A DNA stretch of 64,000 nt from Polytrichum commune (Eukaryota > Streptophyta > Polytrichopsida > Polytrichales > Polytrichaceae). The position numbers and the translations under genes are program-made. A model generated the notes under the pieces. It did no database searches and was not told where the DNA came from. It saw nothing but the letters and a program-made list of their open reading frames with translations. This document shows, piece by piece, positions 1-10,867 of this stretch (the stretch's first letter is position 1; every line of letters begins with the position of its first letter). The DNA is taken from NCBI GenBank assembly GCA_950295325.1, contig OX485807.1:9949001-10013000 (forward strand), read 5' to 3'.

Positions 1-691
1 CGGCATTGACTTGCACTCCGTAGCACCTTCGGGCTTTCTCCACCAACAACTTGGTCATCTCCAAGACTTGTTCACGCTTCTTGGCCAAGTCCTCACCATC
101 TTGGTTGAACTCTAGTGTTGAATGTGCCCCCTCGAGAGCTAGGTTAATAGGTTGGAGCGCATCCACTCCATAAGCCACCACCAAAGACCACCCCTTGGTA
201 GCCAAGTGCGTGGCTACATTGCAATTACACTCCACTCGACCCACATAGTCCGCCCAATCTCCTTGGTCCGCCCCCACCAAGTTCCTCAAGTATTGCTTCA
301 AGACTCCATTCACACGCTCCGATTTCCCATTCATTTGGGAATGCAAGGTCGTGCTAAACCTTAGTTTCATTCCGACCTCCTTAGAGAAATGCATTGAAAA
401 TGCACTTGTGAACTTTGGATCTTGATCCCACACAATCACTCTTGGCAACCCGTGGTGCCTCAACCATCTTTTGAGAAAAGGCTATGCAGTCTCCAACGCG
501 GTGGCGGTTCCCACAATCGGCACCATGTGTGCCCACTTGGCAAACCGCTCTACCATCAACAAGATGGCATCATACCCATGTGACTCCGGGAAACTTGTGA
601 TCAAGTCCATGCACATACCATGCCATGGCGCCAACGGGATAGGCAACGGTTGCAAGAAGCCGCCTTGCTTTTGGTAAGAGGCTTGGTTCAC
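1..691 (-). pseudogene. Integrase core remnant of gypsy A
   Basis: The minus-strand frame at 691-482 reads as the start of a gypsy integrase catalytic core (motif DLITSFPESHGYDAILLMVE, then RFAKWAH). Further left, shifted frames continue with VWDQDPKFTSAF (second catalytic Asp region, about 410-440) and MNGKSERVNGVL (catalytic Glu region, about 290-335), followed by residues typical of the core's C-terminal half. Integrase inserts the cDNA into chromosomal DNA. No continuous frame survives, because stops and frameshifts occur about every 200 bp, and the C-terminus is outside the window. The family assignment is confident and the gene is clearly dead. Confidence 0.8.
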
Positions 692-704
692 TTGGCACTT
701 TGAT

Positions 705-1488
705 TCAAGCCTTCACAAAGTGGGCTATATCTTCCTTTATGCACCGCCAATGGTACCTCTTTGACACCATTCTATGGCGGCTTTTTCTTTCTCCTCTATG
801 GCCGGCAATAGGACTATCATATTCCTCCTTCAAAACCGATAGCCTCAACTTGCCTTGTGGCACATATACCCGACTTTGTTTGCACTTGAACAATCCGTCC
901 ACCAACTTAACCTCTTTGAGCACCTTGCTCTTGCGAAGCTCACCTAAAAGCTTTTGTGCTTTGGGGTAGTTAATTTACCCCTCCCGTATCTTGCATCACA
1001 AGTTTCCTTTGCCGGCACACATTAGCCACAAGGTTTGGATGGTTCTCATTGCTTGGAACTCTTCCGGTCTACTTCGCGCATCCGGCACCACATTTCCACG
1101 GTCCGGTTTGTGGATCAAATCCACCTTCATAAGCGCCAAACTATCATGCCTCCGCAATGACTTGGCGTTCACTTACGCTTGTATGTCAAAATACTTTTAG
1201 GACACATTGTCCATGTAGACCTTTGCTTTGTGCGACCCCATATAATGTCGCCACATCTTCAAGCAATGCACTACGGCAAAGAAGTTCTTTGTCATGAGTT
1301 GGTTGTCTTCTTTGACAACCATCGAGCTTTATGCTCCCATATGCAATGGCCATCCATCTTACACATAATCCACCATTGGCAAAGGCACTCACCCCCGTAT
1401 GCACCTCGAAAGGTTTGTCAAGCTCCGCGAACTTGAGCACGGGCGGCGAAGAGAACTTGGTGTTAAGCTCCCCAAAGACTCGTGACAA
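705..1488 (-). pseudogene. RNase H and integrase zinc-finger remnants of gypsy A
   Basis: The frame at 1488-1186 contains the reverse transcriptase/RNase H linker (SSPPVLKFAELDKPFEVHTG, where an intact RNase H would have HTDAS) and then degraded RNase H sequence. The frame at 923-705 contains a sequence resembling the integrase N-terminal HHCC region (SPIAGHRGERKS onward). In the intact family these are consecutive parts of pol. The Asp that should follow HT in the RNase H active site reads Gly (HTGVSA). Several frame changes separate the pieces. Confidence 0.7.
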
Positions 1489-2215
1489 ACATCATCCCAC
1501 TCTTGGGATAGCCATTTCTTCCACAAGTCGCACAAGGTGGGACAACCATCGAGCTTCATGCTCTCATATGCCATGGCCATCCATCTTGCCTCAACATCCG
1601 CCAATGGTAAAGTCACTCGCCCCCGTATGCACCTCAAAAGGTTTGTCAAACTCCGCGAACTTGAGCACGGGCGGCGAAGAGAACTTGCTCTTAAGCTTCT
1701 CAAAGACTTGGTGGCAAGGCTCATCCCACTCTTGGGATAGCCATTTCTTTCACAAGTCGCACAAGGTTTGACAACCTTTAAGCTTAATGCTCCCATATGC
1801 AATGGGCATCCATCTTGGATCAACATCCGCCAATGGTAAAGTTACTCGCCCCCGTATGCACCTCAAAAGGTTTGTCAAATTTCGCAAACTTGAGCACGGG
1901 CGGCGAAGAAAACTTGGTCTTAAGCTCCTTAAAGACTGGGTGGCAAAGCTCATCCCACTTTTGGGATAGCCATTTCTTGCATAAGTTGGACAAGGTCGGA
2001 CAACCATCGAGATTCATGCTCTTATATGCAATGGCCATCCATTTTGCCTCAACATCCGCCAATGCTAATGTCACTCGCCCCCGTATGCACCTTAAAGGGT
2101 TTGTCAAAGTCCGCGAACTTAAGCACGGGCGGCGAAGAGAACTTGTTTTTGAGCCCCCCAAAGGCTTGGTGACAAGGCTCATCCCACTCTTGGGATAGCC
2201 ATTTTCCTCAATAAG
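1389..2215 (-). repeat. Four-copy ~229-bp tandem repeat inside gypsy A pol
   Basis: The segment covering the reverse transcriptase/RNase H junction is repeated head to tail. The landmark TTGAGCACGGGCGGCGAAGA occurs near 1433, 1661, 1890 and 2119 (the last copy with TTAAGCAC), giving spacings of 228, 229 and 229 bp. On the minus strand each unit encodes the linker with SSPPVLKF..DKPFEVHTG and a WMAIAYxSMKLDGC-like stretch. Because 229 is not a multiple of three, successive copies fall in different frames. The copies have diverged from one another by point changes, so the amplification is not recent. Confidence 0.9.
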
Positions 2216-2580
2216 TTGAATAAGGTCCTAGCAACCTTAGAAAACTCTCGAATGAAGTTGTGGTACTAATTGGCTAGGCCAACAAATGACCTAAGCCCTT
2301 TTGAATCAAGGGCCAATTCTCCTTTTGGATTGCCTTGACATTCTTCATGTTCGTCCACCAACTTCATTTATCACCACATACCTCAAGAGCTCAATCTCTC
2401 GTTGAGCAAAGTTATTTTTCACTTCTTGGCGGTAATTTTTTTTTGGGCAACACATTGGTGAATACATCCTTGTATTTCACCAACATCACACCAATGTTGT
2501 TTGGGGGAGGCCCATCTTTCCTAGCCTCCCCATACGTTCCTTGGAGTTGCTCCAATTGAACCACGACCATTATGTTTTCT
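2200..2580 (-). pseudogene. Reverse transcriptase remnant of gypsy A lacking the catalytic core
   Basis: On the minus strand, protease sequence is followed near 2550-2430 by residues like the N-terminal edge of gypsy reverse transcriptase (KYKDVFTNVLPKK). It then jumps within about 100 bp to the C-terminal thumb region (GLRSFVGLAN.YHNFIREFS, near 2290-2225). The fingers and palm, including the YxDD motif, are absent. The simplest reading is an internal deletion of several hundred base pairs. The assignment rests on these short motifs and the order of neighbours. Confidence 0.6.
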
Positions 2581-2911
2581 TTTTTTTTATTCGGTCCATT
2601 AAGACCAAATTCAACTTAGGTCCTCCTACCATAGGAGTCATTGTTAATTTGAACTTCAATTCTTTGCCATTATGACACATCATAATGCACCACAAGCACA
2701 CCGGCTTGCACCTCACATCTATCATGTGAGTTTCAAAGAAGGCGGCCTTCACAATGACATGCATTTTATCTATTTCACTTGGTGTGAAATTTTGACAAAA
2801 ATCCAATGTCCCACATTGAAAGGTTACATGCATCGTGGCCTCCTTTGTCTCATGCGGTTTGCCCTTTCCAAACCGCACCTTGGTGGGCTTGCCCGCTCTA
2901 CCAATCGGCAA
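2570..2911 (-). pseudogene. Aspartic protease-region remnant of gypsy A
   Basis: A 113-codon minus-strand frame contains VTFQCGTLDFCQNFTPSEID and FFETHMIDVRCKPV, a pattern seen in the protease domain and its C-terminal part in plant gypsy polyproteins. The usual D-T/S-G catalytic triad is not visible in this frame. It sits between gag and reverse transcriptase remnants as expected. The run of T at 2579-2589 ends the open frame. Confidence 0.55.
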
Positions 2912-3039
2912 GCCCCAACTCCCTTATGAGTTTTGGGCTCAAGAAGGCATGGCTTGCCTCTTTGTCAACCCATTAGACGTTTGTCCCATTCATTTGAGCC
3001 TCAAGATATAAAATAGTTGGCCTTGGCTTAAGGCTACTA

Positions 3040-3858
3040 GCCTTGGCCACAAAACCATCGTCTAACATTTGGTCCTCGGCAACACCATGAGTTTGGCTTG
3101 GTCCGCAAGGCCAACTTTTAACACTCCGTCCGTGGCACAAATATGATCTAGCTTGGTACCACCAAACCACCTTCTCACATTTCGTCCACGGCACGAGCTA
3201 GCATGATTTGCCTTGGTATAATGGGCCAAACTACTTGCGCTCATTTCCTTGGGACATCTTTCGGCTAAACCCACTTTGTGGTGATGTGCCGCCCAACTTC
3301 TTTTTAGGACCATCGGCTTCAATGCTCTTCAAATCTTTATGATTCGCACTACGTCCTCAAGAAGCTTTGGGGTCTTGAACATGGTTTTCACCACCCGCTT
3401 TTGAAACCCACCTAAAACGATGCATTTCTTAGAAAGCTCGTCCATCCTAGATGTACCCTTCATTTGGGTGTGAAATTTGCACATATACACCTTAAGAGAC
3501 CCCGCGTGCCTCATGTGCCCCAAGTTCATTTCAACATCACCACCTTCTAAGCATTTCGAATTGGAATTTCAATCCAACATTAATGCCCTCCAAGGTTTTG
3601 GGTGCATTTGGTATTCTAGCCCCCGAATACTTTTCGAGGTTTGCGGGAGCCTTTTCAAAGCACTCCCTCCATTTTCCTCACCGAATCCACCCTCATGCCC
3701 ACCATTGTCATTAGAATCAATGGTATGGTCAAAATCCACTTGCACATGATCTTTCTTCCAATTTGAGCCTCACAACCTTTTGGAAACCCCGGGTCACCAT
3801 CATAACCCGCTTATATGATAGCCATGCTTCTCTCAAAGTGCTAGCTCAAATATTGGAA
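3040..3858 (-). pseudogene. Gag remnant of gypsy A
   Basis: The minus-strand frame at 3529-3329 carries a stretch that fits the capsid-like gag domain of gypsy elements (VYMCKFHTQMKGTSRMDELS, then KKCIVLGGFQKRVV), corresponding to the conserved pattern of a short helix, a flexible loop and a hydrophobic F..GL.. helix. The adjoining frame 3322-3062 gives degenerate basic and His/Cys-containing sequence in the place of the nucleocapsid region, without an intact CCHC knuckle. It lies directly downstream of the primer-binding site, as gag should. Confidence 0.6.
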
Positions 3859-3874
3859 CCCTGCTCTGATACCA
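3859..3874 (-). promoter_or_regulatory. Primer-binding site (initiator tRNA-Met type)
   Basis: The minus strand reads TGGTATCAGAGCAGGG two bases inside the LTR edge at 3877. This is the classical complement of the 3' end of plant initiator methionine tRNA used to prime minus-strand cDNA synthesis. Its position fixes the orientation of gypsy A and identifies the LTR to its right as the 5' LTR. Confidence 0.93.
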
Positions 3875-3876
3875 CG

Positions 3877-4851
3877 TGTCGCAACCCTTGCTAGCCCCCC
3901 TTGACAATCTTGCCAATTTTCAATTCTAGCAAAGGTTACGAGCGCTAACCATTCGCATTCCGCCATGCTAATGGTTAGCTCCTCCTACCCCGGACCTTAT
4001 AGTTCATAGGAGGGAACCAACCCTCCTACTTTGCTTTCGGGACTCACCCCTTAATCGGTAACTCATTTCTTGGATGTGGACTTCCATCCATGGAAGTCCA
4101 ATCCCATGTTGATCATCGCATTGCCGGAGCAACACTACAACAACCCGAACCATACTAGGCAACTATGGCCTCACAATGGGCCAATGCCCATGGAGGCCTT
4201 GCCGTTCGGCCTCGGGTGGGTGAGGCCACACCACCTCACCCATATAAGCCTCTAGGACTTCACGCGGGGCCCCTACCCCACCGTCAACCAACCTCTTGTC
4301 TCTCTACCAAGAGTTGGGGCCAAGTGGACATTTTCCCTTAGCTGCTGGGCCTAGAACCCCCCCAGCAGCTTCAGACCATCATAACTTCCTTGTATGATGT
4401 CTGATTCCAGCAACCAACCCCTCCATCTTCATCTACGCTTCACGTAGATGCCGATGGACTCCTCACTTGCTCCATTCGAGCAAGTCTTGAGGAAGTTATG
4501 CCTGTTTGAACCTTGGCAGTCCCGGGAATCACTCCCAGGCACTGCTGTACCAGGGCGCTGTCCCGGGACAGCACCCCACTCAAATGGCCATAACTCCTAG
4601 CTCACACCTCCGATTGAGGTGATCTTGAGCATTCTAGAATCACCACGCCATGAGCTACGCATAGCTCATGGCCTCACCCTCATGCCTCCTAGTCTTTGTG
4701 GGTGGGAGGCGTTCCCAACGCCCGGGGCCCTCACCCACACTAGGATCACTTGGGCCCTCTCACCAACGGCGCCACAAGTCCCGGGTGTCACTCCGGGGTC
4801 CCCCTTGTGCCCATGGTGTTTCGGGCACTCCTCATGGAGAGGTGCGCGACA
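3877..4851 (-). repeat. 5' LTR of gypsy A (975 bp)
   Basis: The segment begins TGTCGCAACC and ends GGTGCGCGACA, so it has the TG...CA termini and short inverted ends (TGTCGC/GCGACA) of an LTR. It abuts the primer-binding site on its left and LINE endonuclease sequence on its right. The partner LTR is outside the window, so the target duplication (candidate GAAGA at 4852-4856) cannot be checked. An open frame starting at 4750 crosses the LTR/LINE junction; its first ~34 codons are LTR and not part of a gene. Confidence 0.88.
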
Positions 4852-5640
4852 GAAGATATCCATCTCATTCCGTATCTCAAAACCGCAATCACTTATCAAA
4901 TCACTGTACATCCAAACCACACGCACATCCTATGTGGTGATTTTCACCGAGACATTGCACTCACTGGTAGGCAAAACTATAACAACAATACACCACCACA
5001 AGAAGAAGATATACAATGGAAAAACTTTACTACAACCCTCAATCTAGAATATATTCCTACGGACACTATCCTCTCCAGACAAGGAGGCTATAATTACACA
5101 TCTACCAGCCTTATAGACGGCTTCTATATCAACTCACCAGACAATAGCAGATTCACCTTCACAACAAACACAAACATGAATCTAAACTCAGACCATTACC
5201 CAGTCACTCTACACATACCCCTAAACACACTTATAGCAAGACCCCTACTCCTCACGAATATCACACCAACCAGAATACTAAACCCTATCCCTCCAGAAAA
5301 CTTAGAAAATTTTAATATAGAATTTTTTGAAATATACTCCACGCATCTAAGCGAACTAACCATATTACTAGATGACCACAACCACCTCAACCCTGATCAG
5401 TGGCAAGAAGCCTGTACAACACTAGACAATATTGTAGAAAAAATCTTTGAAACCATTGAGAAAACCAGCAAAGCAGACCCAATACCATCCCTCACGAATA
5501 AAACTGCACAGCAAGGTGGTTTCCTATCACGAAAGCTATCTAAAGAATGGAAAAAACACCTTGAAACATATCACCTTATTAGAAAAACTATATATATATT
5601 GCAAAAAACAACCCACATTGGCAAACTCACCCTATCCTAA
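4852..5640 (+). pseudogene. LINE apurinic-type endonuclease domain
   Basis: The open frame contains, in order, ILCGDFHRDIALTG (the GDFN-like motif), TSTSLIDGFYIN (the S..D.I/F motif) and MNLNSDHYPVTLHI (the SDHxPV catalytic motif), which together identify the exonuclease-endonuclease-phosphatase fold used by LINEs to nick target DNA. The N-terminal catalytic Asn/Glu motifs are missing because the gypsy A insertion removed the start. The canonical Asn of GDFN is His in this copy. The frame ends at a TAA at 5638-5640, after which the LINE continues in other frames. Confidence 0.85.
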
Positions 5641-6090
5641 ATGAAATTCGAAACCACCAAAATGTGCAAATTTCATACCCACCCACAACAGCCATCCCTC
5701 CAAATGAATGGATAGACATCGAAGCTGCCATCGTAAAAACCGCTAATAAAGACGTCAGAAAAATCACTACAATATATACCAAAGACTGTATTCTAAAAAT
5801 TGTATTAAAACACCGACAAATGTATGAGAAAAACCCAAAAAGATAAATAGGAAAGTCTTCAAACATTCCGAAACTTCCCCCTAGACTCAATCACTGATAG
5901 ACAAAACAATATCCTAACTAGCCCTGAAGACATTGCAAAAGAAATACACACCCAATAATCCATCAGTAACCGCCCAACAGTACCCACATGTCACTATCAT
6001 AATACTCACCCACCATACTGCACCTGTGGTGTTAGGCAATACCCATGGCATGACCTAGAAGGATTTATAATTGATCAACGTGGAGAACAC
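5641..6090 (+). other. LINE linker between endonuclease and reverse transcriptase
   Basis: Plus-strand frames (for example 5664-5846) give lysine- and asparagine-rich sequence typical of the linker between the two domains in LINE ORF2. They are interrupted by several stops. No separate gene is visible. The short run CPHVTIIILTHH.. near 5980-6030 has Cys/His residues but no clear finger. Confidence 0.5.
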
Positions 6091-7626
6091 CAAATTCCCC
6101 TGCACACATACTTTGACCAAAAAACATACGACTTCTACTTTGAAAATCTAGGCAACAACAAAGCTCCGGGCCCAGACAAAATTCCTAATTCTATCTTAAA
6201 AAATATGCCCCCACGATTTTACAAACTACTCTATTTATTCTTCAAACATTGTTACAAATAAAAGCAAATTCCCGCATCGTGGAAAACTCGTTTAACAATT
6301 TTACTATATAAGAAAGGTAACCCGTCAAAACTTACCAACCACAGACCTATCGCACTAGCTACCACCATATATAAATTATATACAAGTACACTAACCTCTA
6401 TCCATTCAGCTTATGGAGAAAGATACCAAATACTGCATGACAGTCAAGAAGGATTCAAAGCCGAAAGAAGAACATCTAGGCAACTTCAACTCCTCATTGC
6501 AGCATTATAAGATACTAGACTTACGAACCAAGATATATACATCCTCTACATTGATTTCAAAAATGCTTTCGGCTTCATTGACCATGCAAGACTTTTAGCC
6601 ATAATGAAGGACCTTGGTTATCCAACTGACGCCATAAACCTCATCGGAAACATATACTCACAAGCATCTACCATATTTACTGGAAAACACTTTGGTAAAA
6701 CCCTACCTATCCCCATTCAAAGAGGTACAATACAAGGAGACATTCTTAGCCCATATTTATTTATAATATTTTTAGAACCCCTCCTTAGATGGCTATAACA
6801 AGGCAATAATGGATACACCTTCGGAACATCTAAAATAAAAATTATATCCGCTGCATATGCAAATGACTTAGCAGCTATTGCTAACAAACTAAAATCATTA
6901 CAAGTACAATTAAACAAATTAGACAAATTCTGCGAATGTGCAGGAATGGACCTCGGAATAACCAAATGCGCAGTGACCGGTTGTTCTAATAAATCTAAAA
7001 TGAACCCCATAACATTCAAAGCCTTGATCCAATCTACTAATATAAATTATAGAAACCAACCAATTCCAATCTTAAATCAACACGAACCATATACTTATCT
7101 TGAAATAAACCTCGCACCTTCACTTAAATGGAAAACACAAATAAACACTACTACAACAAAAATCATCAAACAATGTCAAGCCCTCGTAACATGCCCAGCC
7201 ACCATGAAGCAAAAAATCAACACGGCAGACACAGTCATACGTGCTGGAATAGCCTACAACTTTTACGCAGTACCATACTCTATTCCGGCCATCAAAAAAC
7301 TCGACAAAAAAATTATAGCACTCTACAAGACAATATGCGGATTACCGAAATGCACATCTAATATTGTTACACAACTTCCACATGATCTATTCGGAATTGA
7401 AGCATTCTTACTACAAAATGCCTACCTGCGCTGTATTGGAGAACAACTACAAAACGCCCTCAATGACAAAGGTAGACTTGGCAAAATCTATTATGGCTTG
7501 ACACAATTTATACTTGCTAAATTTGGAGGCTCTAAAGAAATAACCCGCATTAAATACCATCACTGCGTTAGATCACCTATCACTAGAACGTTATTCCACT
7601 CAAACATGAAGCTGGAATGCACCTAA
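6091..7626 (+). pseudogene. LINE reverse transcriptase domain (inactive)
   Basis: Reverse transcriptase blocks are readable across frames: NNKAPGPDKIPNSIL (about 6155), the NHRPIALATTIYK block (about 6340), YIDFKNAFG (about 6540, block A), QRGTIQGDILSPYLF (about 6720, block B) and the block C motif AAYANDLAAI (about 6850). The family motif is YADD; here it is YAND, so one catalytic aspartate is lost. Stops interrupt the frame near 6261, 6513, 6598 and 6798. The last open part (6946-7626) is the thumb-like region, ending in a conserved CGLPKCTSN stretch. Confidence 0.88.
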
Positions 7627-9340
7627 AAAACACAATAGATACCTTTCTAATAAACCCGTCCCCACTCGAAACCGCATGGTTGAAAGAAGCACAAAATCTA
7701 TAGGGCCTAAATTCCAACACTTTACTTAAAATATTACAAAAACTTCTATTGCATAATATAATAAAATTAGAACAAATAACCATGCCCAATGGTGCCACCT
7801 TAATGAACCTAGATGACTTTAAAATATACCACTCCAACCCTACAAAACTCATAAAGAGTGCATTAAACATCGCAAACCAATTATTCTGCCACCCTTCCTG
7901 TCACCGAGAATGTCCACTCCCATGCCCACACCACTACCCTCCACGAACCCTAAAAAATGACTACACAATAATAAACCACAACATCCTTCCTCAACACCCA
8001 ACCCCCCTTATACACCCCCAAGTCCCCCACCTATCCCCACCTCCCAATAATATGCTTAAAAATTCCCGTCAATTTTCCATACACACAATATTTGACCACA
8101 AACAACGACAACTCACAGATTCTAATGGGATAAAAAGAAAAGACACATCATATCTATGCCAATGGATTACTCCAAATAATAACACATACAACAAATGGCG
8201 TACCCAAAGAGATTTATTTTCCTATTGTGACACATATACTAGTCGTCACAACACCGAACTACTTACCCAATATTATACGAAAAGACAACACAAACATTTT
8301 TCAAACATCATCAATGCATACTTCTCCATAGAACAACAACGAGACACTAGATACGTTATCCCTGCCACAATTATCCCGTTGGCACATATGTCCATTAATG
8401 AATGCAACCTTGAGAGTGACATCGAAACTAATACTAACACTATCCAAACACAATTCGACGTCGCTCACATATATGAAGACAACGGTCGGCATCTCATTAC
8501 CATACCAAAAACTAGATTACTGTGGTTATGGAAACAATATCACCAAGCTAAAGATACCCACATAGTCTAGAACCACCTACCCAATCATTTGAAACATAAA
8601 TCGTGTGGCTATACCAAAGGTATAAATACCGTATTCCAAAAAACGACCCACTTAAATGTGCTCAATATACAATACCAACTCCAATACTAGATTTCCTAAT
8701 AACATCATTCAATATTAACCATTCATACTTCTCATCCCCAGTTACTTGCCCCAAACAATTCACCCAATTCCACTCACCATTATCCAGGGATAGAATATTT
8801 GGATCCCTAGGAAAAGTGTTTGACCAAAAATGGAAGGGAATTGGTTACGCCCACCCCCATAACGCAACAGACTTACAACAAGCCATCCATTGGGCCCGCA
8901 TTGCGGCCAAAAACGATCCAAATACAATCACTATACTTATTTCAAAGGATATGGATTGGTACCATAATTTTAACCCATACACTGGCCCATTCTTGGACAC
9001 ACACATCATTGCCCACTTTGCAGCTGACACCATCATATACGAAGAACCCACAATTCCCCCCGAACTCAATATCACGAGAAAAGAATTATCAACATTACGA
9101 ATACTCTGTATCCACCACCAAAACAATCACATCGGTACCTACGAACAATGAATCAACTCACCAACATAGCAAATAACCTCCAAATATTACAAATTCACAC
9201 ACAAATTACACCACCCACCCCCGTAAATACCACCGTTAATCCTAGCAAAAAATGGGCTAAATCTAACTACCCAAACACACCCGTAAATAATAACACACCT
9301 ATTCCACAACTCCCAAATTACCAAACTAACTTACCACTAA
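7627..9340 (+). pseudogene. LINE connector between reverse transcriptase and RNase H
   Basis: Two long plus-strand frames, 7749-8570 and 8603-9151, plus the start of 9148-9615, form an extended connector with no domain that I recognise. Visible features are a Cys/His cluster (HPSCHRECPLPCPHH, about 7890-7935), the segment SYLCQWITPNNNTYNKW and the segment IWLYQRYKYRIPKNDP broken by a stop at the 8570/8603 junction. Collinearity with the flanking LINE domains is the main reason for including it in the element. Confidence 0.7.
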
Positions 9341-9832
9341 AATTCCACCCTCAATTCAGCTACTACACAGAGGGCTCTTTTATGAAACCCAAAGAAATTA
9401 ACCCTGAAGTATGGAGAAGAGAAAGAGCCAGCTATGGAATCTATAGCCCCAAGGGCCTTAACATCTCCAAAAGACTACATGGACACCAAAACATACTACG
9501 AGCAAAAATGATAGCAATACATGAAACACTAACAACCATTAATACACTATATCCAAACGAACCCACATACATATTTACCGCCAGTCTAAACGTATTATAC
9601 TTACTCAACACATAAATTAAACACCCCACACTTCACAATAGCCACCCCAATCAAATTACCCTCGCCACCATGGTACAACTACTTCAAAACCGGACACAAC
9701 CAATCACACTATACAAAGTTAGAGCACACGTCAACATTGATGGCAACGAACAAGCAGACAAATTGGCAAAAGAAGGGCTAGAACTAGAGCACAGAATTGC
9801 CATTCACCCATATGAGCATGCCCACACTACTA
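9341..9832 (+). pseudogene. LINE RNase H domain with substituted active-site residues
   Basis: The RNase H fold is recognisable by SYYTEGSF (about 9358), RAKMIAIHETL (about 9500), YIFTASLNVLYLLN (about 9570) and GNEQADKLAKEG (about 9745). In active enzymes these carry TDGS, RAExxA and FTDS. Here the three acidic residues are Glu, Lys and Ala, and only the fourth (the QAD Asp) remains. A stop at 9613-9615 separates the last motif. The domain removes RNA from the RNA:DNA hybrid. Sequence is LINE-like up to HPYEHAHTT at 9832, then changes abruptly. Confidence 0.85.
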
Positions 9833-10867
9833 GAGAATTGCGACCAGATCAACAAAAATTCAACAGATTTCTGTTGTTCCAGGCAGTTGGGGTCAGAAAT
9901 TGGCTTCTTCCACATATCCTTGTTATACGGTGGACAGAATCTACCTAAGTTTTGTTGACTTTGATACTGGTGTCATAGGTGTGCTGATTGCATGAACCTG
10001 GTGACAGAGCATGCTGACATGGCAGTAGTCATGTGTCAACAATCTACGTGTCCAATGACGTGGACATTTATATGGTGGCAGATGTTAGGGGCTTGAATTG
10101 AATTTCCATGACAGGCCTGTAAACACTACATACAAAGGAAGACTTGAAAATCCATATCCTAAGGAAGATGTGTGCGCGCTCCAAATTTATGTTTTTAATA
10201 AAATGAAGTGTCACAATAAATGCAGGATCTACCTCCCTTGTTCGCAGTTTAAGGTGCTTCCACCCAAATCCGGTCAGGCATCGCCTGTAAATGCAAAACC
10301 TACATACAAAGCCCTACAATGGATGTCTACCCTACATAGGGCTATGCTAGATCTCATCATTATGGAATGGGTCTTAGCTACTAACTACTGCTGACAATCT
10401 TCCAGGCTTCATCATGATCATATGATTCATATCCCTCCAGAAGTGTGTCTTCATAAGCATTGCGAAACCATGCCCACATTGAAGTACATGCTACATGTTA
10501 GACTCTGACCACCTCTTAAATTTTTCATACTCTCTTGAGGGTCTGTAAACAATTGCATCGGAACGGCCACACGTACAGGTAAGTAAACTGTCCTTCTTTT
10601 TGGGAATTAAGAAACGTGCTAGGTTCAGTATTACAATTTCCGTTGTCATCCCTGTGCACTTTCTAAAAACCCCAATATGTGGAACATGTATTTATTGAAT
10701 ATAAATAGTGTTCTCTCCTCTGTCTGAGGACATGTACACATAATGCCCAGTAGCACTACAGTCATAACATCCACCAACTGCCTACCTGATTTCATGCTCA
10801 ATGTACCCTGTAAATGCCGAAATGGAGCTCACAATAAGCAGTCTCCACAAATAAAACAGAAACATGC
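9833..10867. other. 3' flank of the CACTA element, no gene seen
   Basis: This stretch lies downstream of the last transposase exon. It has no convincing coding frame; the 98-codon plus-strand frame at 10098-10394 shows no recognisable domain. I see no terminal repeat matching the right end of the insertion. Confidence 0.5.

Larger units (their letters stand above)
1..4851 (-). mobile_element. Ty3/gypsy LTR retrotransposon A (partial, decayed)
   Basis: Read on the minus strand from right to left, this stretch gives 5' LTR, primer-binding site, gag, protease, reverse transcriptase, RNase H and integrase remnants in the order expected for Ty3/gypsy elements. The left (3') end lies outside the window. 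The LTR ends abruptly at GCGACA (4851), where the LINE endonuclease sequence begins, so this element is inserted in the LINE. The coding sequence is broken into short frames, the reverse transcriptase core is missing, and one segment is present four times in tandem. It is not functional as it stands. Confidence 0.88.
4852..9832 (+). mobile_element. LINE (dual-endonuclease type), 5' part
   Basis: This is the plus-strand body of a non-LTR retrotransposon: apurinic-type endonuclease, reverse transcriptase, a long connector and RNase H, continued at 22934 after a 13.1-kb insertion. It lacks its 5' end because gypsy A is inserted in the endonuclease region. Base composition is AT-rich with few G on the coding strand, unlike the neighbouring elements. 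Multiple stops, frameshifts and lost active-site residues show that the copy is dead. Confidence 0.9.

Noticed and set aside
1179-2198. Overlapping plus-strand frames across the tandem repeat, such as 1331-1771 and 1797-2198
   Set aside because: They mirror the minus-strand gypsy pol repeat and have no motif of their own.
4750-4851. Start of the open frame that continues into the LINE endonuclease
   Set aside because: These codons lie in the gypsy A LTR; the frame crosses the insertion junction by chance.
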